In this document: positions 60,649 to 64,000 of the stretch, piece by piece
Position numbering within the stretch: the stretch's first letter is position 1
How the letters are laid out: each line of letters opens with the position of its first letter
NCBI GenBank assembly: GCA_900550865.1
Contig: URTM01000008.1
Location: 1-64,000, forward strand
DNA: 64,000 bases
From: an uncultured Dorea sp.
Lineage (GTDB): Bacteria; Bacillota; Clostridia; Lachnospirales; Lachnospiraceae
Reading direction: 5' to 3'
The notes under the pieces: generated by a model
Seen by the model: the letters and a program-made list of their open reading frames with translations, nothing else
Told to the model about the DNA's origin: nothing
The model's database searches: none
Position numbers and translations under genes: made by a program

Positions 60649-61434
60649 ATGATGACAGAACTTGAAAAATATTATAATAAATTCAACGAAGAAAAACGTC
60701 TCGGAAGCCGTCACGGACAGGTCGAATTCACCACTTCCATGAAATATATCCATGAATATCTTCCAGAAGATAAGTCTGCTAAAATCCTGGATGTCGGTGC
60801 CGGAACCGGACGTTACAGTGTTGCGCTTGCCGAAGAAGGCTATGATGTTACTGCTGTGGAACTGGTAAAATACAATCTTGGAATCTTAAAAAAGAAAAAC
60901 AGTTCCGTAAAAGCCTATCAGGGAAATGCCATGAAGCTTTCCCGCTTTCCGGACAAAGAATTCGATATTGTCCTTGTCTTCGGACCGATGTACCACCTGT
61001 ATTCCATGGAAGACAAGGTCAAAGCACTGACCGAAGCCAAACGAGTATTAAAAGATGACGGTGTGATCCTGGTTGCTTACTGCATGAATGAATACAGTGT
61101 CCTGACTTATGGCTTCAAACAGAATCATATCCTGGAATGTATCGAAAATGGAAAGATCGATGAAAACTTCCGTGTACAGCCGAAGCCGGAAGACCTCTAT
61201 GATTATGTGCGCCTGGAAGATATGGATGCCTACAATAAAGCTGCCGGACTGGAACGGATCAAGGTCATCTCTGCAGATGGACCTTCGGATTATATGCGTC
61301 CGGTGCTGAATGCGATGGATGAGGAGACGTTTGAGACGTTTATCCGGTATCATCTTTCCGTGTGTGAACGACCGGAGCTTGTGGGGGCCGGGTCGCACAC
61401 AGTGGATATTTTAAAAAAAGCTGGTATTTCATAA
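60649..61434 (+). CDS. Class I SAM-dependent methyltransferase
   Basis: The 261-residue protein has motif I AKILDVGAGTGRYSVALAEEGYDVTAVELV (about 42-71), motif II EFDIVLVFGPMYHL and motif III VLKDDGVILVAYC, as in UbiE/COQ5-like enzymes. The methyl acceptor is unknown. AAAGGAG lies upstream of the ATG. It converges with the zinc-ribbon gene. Confidence 0.88.
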   Translation: MMTELEKYYNKFNEEKRLGSRHGQVEFTTSMKYIHEYLPEDKSAKILDVGAGTGRYSVALAEEGYDVTAVELVKYNLGILKKKNSSVKAYQGNAMKLSRFPDKEFDIVLVFGPMYHLYSMEDKVKALTEAKRVLKDDGVILVAYCMNEYSVLTYGFKQNHILECIENGKIDENFRVQPKPEDLYDYVRLEDMDAYNKAAGLERIKVISADGPSDYMRPVLNAMDEETFETFIRYHLSVCERPELVGAGSHTVDILKKAGIS

Positions 61435-61455
61435 ATACCAGCCCGTAAATATTAT

Positions 61456-61734
61456 CTAAATCCAGTTACAATCCCCGCCGGTGATCGCCAGACTCAGAAG
61501 TGCATCCATCTTTTCAACCTCTTCCTCGCCTTCAATCTTCTCCAGAAGTTCCGCCGTATCCAGCACATCTTCCAACGACTCGTCCGGGCCGATCTCGTAA
61601 TCGATCTCCTGTTCGCAATCCGGGCATGGGATACGTTTCATCGTCTGTAATGACAGAAAACGGTTGCCACACTTCTTACATTCATAATATCCACATTCCT
61701 TTGTCCCATCCGGTACATAATACATATCAATCAC
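61456..61734 (-). CDS. Small zinc-ribbon protein
   Basis: The 92-residue protein has an N-terminal zinc ribbon YECKKCGNRF and IPCPDCEQEI (about residues 15-45, CX2C...CX2C), then an acidic helical tail (EDVLDTAELLEKIEGEEEVEKMDAL). The frame begins with GTG at 61734; an ATG at 61725 has better ribosome-site spacing (AAAGG 11 bp upstream). I do not recognise a named family. Confidence 0.7.
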   Translation of the reverse strand: MIDMYYVPDGTKECGYYECKKCGNRFLSLQTMKRIPCPDCEQEIDYEIGPDESLEDVLDTAELLEKIEGEEEVEKMDALLSLAITGGDCNWI

Positions 61735-61829
61735 TGCCTTTCCATAACTTTTCTATCTATACCATCTACACTATCTATGCTCTGATCGCACTCTGATTTT
61801 TCACCATAACTACAGGCCATATCCTGTCC

Positions 61830-63233
61830 CTACTTCCAACAGTCAAGCTTGTCTTTCATTCCAATATCAGCACTTTTAAATACAGGGTTCTTTCCCGCTT
61901 TCAGCTGACTCTCATAATCTCTGAGTGCTTTCAACGCTGTATTTGATAAAAGGATGATCACCGGAATATTGATGATCGCCATCACTCCCATCAGCACGTC
62001 CGAGATATTCCAGAGCATGGACATCTCCATCCCCGCTCCCATGAATACAACAAGTGCACACACTACACGGAACCCCGCCATAAAGCGTCTGCCCGGCTGC
62101 TTTTTGTGGATGTACGTCAGCAGGTTGTCACAGTAGAAGCAGTTCCCAAGCAGTGTTGTAAATGCAAATAATACCATAGACACGGTAATGAATACCGGAC
62201 CGAATGTTCCGAGTGATTCCTGCAGTGCCGCCTGTACCCACGGTGCTCCCTGCAGTGCTTCCGACGGAGCCACACCGGATGACATACACATCATGGCTGT
62301 TGCTGTACATAATAATAACGTATCAATGAACACCGATAACATCTGTACCAGACCCTGCTTAACCGGATGGCTGACATTTGCCGATGCTGCCGCATTCGGT
62401 GCAGAACCGATACCTGCTTCGTTGGAATATAATCCGCGGCGGATTCCCTGCATCATGGCTGACCCGGCAAACGCACCAAATATCGCTTTAAAGTCAAATG
62501 CTTCCTCGAAAATAGCTGCAAACACGGTCGGAATATAACCGATATTTATCACTACTACGATCAGTGCCACCACAATATAAGCCACACCCATAGCCGGTAC
62601 CAGTGTCGAAGTAACTTTTACAATACGTGAACCGCCTCCCAGCAGACACCATCCGGTCACAACTGCCAGGATGCCTCCGATGATCCACGGTGTCACATCT
62701 GCATGATAAAAAGAAAATCCTGCAAATGTAGACTGCAAGTTATAAGAGGCCAGCATATTAAATCCAAACGCATACGTCGCAATCATAGCAATACAAAACG
62801 CAATTGCCAGCGGTCTGCAGTGAAGGGCAGCTTCTATATAATAAGCCGGACCTCCGTAACACGTTCCGTCCTCCCCCTTTTTCTTATAGATCTGTGCCAG
62901 CGTACTTTCCACAAATGCAGATGCACTTCCGATAACCGCAATCACCCACATCCAGAACACTGCGCCAAATCCCCCGATACAGATTGCAGACGATACGCCT
63001 ACGATATTTCCTGTTCCAACTCTCGATGCAGTGGAGACCATCAGTGCCTGAAAGGAAGAGACTGCATCTTCATCATCCGGTTTCTCCATTACCGCTTTGC
63101 AGGCACTGCGAAACAGCCGCACCTGCGGAAATCTCGTCCGGATCGTAAAATACACACCAGTTCCGATTAACATGATGACCAGCAGTTTACTGTACATGAA
63201 TGAACTGATGCTGTCAATGACCATACTTAACAT
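61830..63233 (-). CDS. Sodium:alanine symporter (AGCS) family transporter
   Basis: The 467-residue transporter has about 10 TM helices. AGCS signatures are FQALMVSTASRVGTGNIVGVSSAI, GGPAYYIEAAL, GLYSNEAGIGSAPNAAASANVSHPVKQG and LLGNCFYCDNLLTYI. It takes up alanine or glycine with Na. The start at 63233 (MLSMVIDSIS) is chosen from AAGGAG 10 bp upstream; the frame to 63266 lacks a site. Confidence 0.93.
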   Translation of the reverse strand: MLSMVIDSISSFMYSKLLVIMLIGTGVYFTIRTRFPQVRLFRSACKAVMEKPDDEDAVSSFQALMVSTASRVGTGNIVGVSSAICIGGFGAVFWMWVIAVIGSASAFVESTLAQIYKKKGEDGTCYGGPAYYIEAALHCRPLAIAFCIAMIATYAFGFNMLASYNLQSTFAGFSFYHADVTPWIIGGILAVVTGWCLLGGGSRIVKVTSTLVPAMGVAYIVVALIVVVINIGYIPTVFAAIFEEAFDFKAIFGAFAGSAMMQGIRRGLYSNEAGIGSAPNAAASANVSHPVKQGLVQMLSVFIDTLLLCTATAMMCMSSGVAPSEALQGAPWVQAALQESLGTFGPVFITVSMVLFAFTTLLGNCFYCDNLLTYIHKKQPGRRFMAGFRVVCALVVFMGAGMEMSMLWNISDVLMGVMAIINIPVIILLSNTALKALRDYESQLKAGKNPVFKSADIGMKDKLDCWK

Positions 63234-63424
63234 ACTTGTATTTCTCCTTCTTGTTTTATTTTCCATATAAATATACAGTAAATCCTTGCGTTTGGAAAGA
63301 ATAATTTATATACATTAACACTGGCACTTATTTCCTCTTTGTTTGATTTTATGGTACAATTACAAAGAGACAGCCTCTGCTGGCTGTTAATATCTGTTTA
63401 AAGATGGAAAAAAAGGAGAATCAC

Positions 63425-64000
63425 ATGCAATTATTAAAATCACTCATTATATTAATCATCGGATTTGTCCTGTTGATCAAAGGTGCCGACTTCTTTGTAG
63501 AAGGCAGTTCTGCCGTAGCAAAGCGGCTCCGGATCCCTTCCATGATCATCGGCATGACCATCGTAGCCATGGGTACCAGCCTTCCGGAATGTGCAGTCAG
63601 TGTAACGGCTTCCCTGACCGGCAATAATTCCCTCGCTATCAGCAATGCGGTTGGATCTAATATTTTTAACCTGCTGGTAGTATGCGGTGTCTGTACTTTA
63701 TTTGTTCCGCTTGCCGTTCAGAAAAGTACTTTACAGAAAGAATTTCCATTATCTATCTTCTGTGCAGGACTTTTACTGCTGCTTGGCTATCTGGGTATGA
63801 CACTCGGACGAATCGATGGAATTCTCTTTCTCGTTATATTTACCGGATATCTGCTCTGGATGATCCGCTCAGTCAAAAGAGCGCGCCGTAAAACAACACC
63901 TGACACTCTTTCTTCTATGCAGGAAGAAAGAATCTCTCTTTCCGAAGAAGAGATCGAACAGGTTACCTCACATATCAATCTTCTTCCGGCATGGAAATGT
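63425..64000 (+). CDS. Calcium/sodium antiporter (CaCA family), 3' end outside window
   Basis: The 192 visible residues cover the first half of a YrbG-type Na/Ca exchanger. TM1 is LLKSLIILIIGFVLLIKGADFFVEGSSAVAKRL; the alpha-1 repeat IIGMTIVAMGTSLPECAVSVTASLTGNN(S)LAISNAVGSNIFNLL carries the acidic ion-binding residue in GTSLPE. The acidic loop EERISLSEEEIEQ follows. GGAG precedes the ATG. The second alpha repeat should lie beyond the window. Confidence 0.92.
   Translation, partial: MQLLKSLIILIIGFVLLIKGADFFVEGSSAVAKRLRIPSMIIGMTIVAMGTSLPECAVSVTASLTGNNSLAISNAVGSNIFNLLVVCGVCTLFVPLAVQKSTLQKEFPLSIFCAGLLLLLGYLGMTLGRIDGILFLVIFTGYLLWMIRSVKRARRKTTPDTLSSMQEERISLSEEEIEQVTSHINLLPAWKC

Noticed and set aside
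1..64000. CRISPR arrays, tRNA/rRNA genes, insertion sequences, prophage
   Set aside because: Looked for on both strands; no regular spaced repeats, cloverleaf-type or rRNA-like sequence, transposase or phage structural gene was recognised.

Overview
The window reads as a chromosomal segment of a spore-forming, strictly anaerobic Firmicute of the Lachnospiraceae type (Dorea/Coprococcus/Mediterraneibacter/Blautia-like; species not determinable from sequence alone). The basis is a full spoIIA-sigF-spoVA block, [FeFe]-hydrogenase maturases HydE and HydF, a clostridial glp regulon with a GlpP antiterminator, a T-box-controlled valS, moderate G+C and strong AGGAGG ribosome binding sites. No rRNA, tRNA, CRISPR array, IS transposase or prophage was seen, so the segment is mostly core genome with small decayed pieces.

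Layout. 1-2.4 kb: a substrate-binding lipoprotein and a sensor kinase (cut by the window edge) whose strong promoter carries a palindrome and faces a decayed HTH/ribbon-helix-helix remnant. 3.2-6.7 kb: an HTH/zinc-ribbon regulator, a small NIF3/YqfO-like protein and an MMPL exporter behind a promoter with three TGACYANNNGTCA-like sites. 6.8-15.5 kb (minus): a TetM-like translational GTPase fused to a Rae1/YacP-type NYN RNase, a protease-less Lon-like AAA+ protein, a CHASE hybrid kinase and a UvrD-type helicase. 15.7-16.7 kb: purC and its terminator. 16.7-21.7 kb: spoIIAA-spoIIAB-sigF-(unknown membrane protein)-spoVAA-AB-AC-AD-AE. 21.7-30.1 kb: valS with T-box leader, LtaS-like sulfatase, folC, a 49-residue protein and a TPR protein. 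30.1-34.2 kb: AEC transporter, DNA-deoxyinosine glycosylase, AAA-ATPase/PD-(D/E)XK protein, membrane protein.

34.3-39.7 kb (plus, except lrp): hydE, hydF, a GNAT gene, an Lrp regulator and aspA. 40.1-42.2 kb: an unknown protein overlapping a transglutaminase-like protein. 42.3-48.9 kb: glpP-glpK-glpF, then a terminator, then a GlpA-like dehydrogenase, an NAD(P)/FAD oxidoreductase and a DUF1667 protein; together they import, phosphorylate and oxidise glycerol, with GlpP read-through control at a leader terminator. 48.9-54.6 kb: CobW GTPase, a truncated AAA-ATPase fragment, TDT-family transporter, C_GCAxxG_C_C protein, LysR regulator, and mgtE behind a 390-nt leader. 54.8-64 kb: SulP transporter, ThrH phosphatase, GGDEF/EAL protein, TrmH methyltransferase, SAM methyltransferase, zinc-ribbon protein, sodium:alanine symporter and a partial Na/Ca antiporter.

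Most worth following up: the GTPase-NYN fusion that lacks the Tet(M) SPV loop and sits upstream of the Lon-like ATPase; a five-copy dispersed palindromic element between 37 and 55 kb; two very long perfect or near-perfect hairpins in convergent intergenic gaps; a candidate small RNA at about 39.86-40.03 kb; and the long unexplained mgtE leader.
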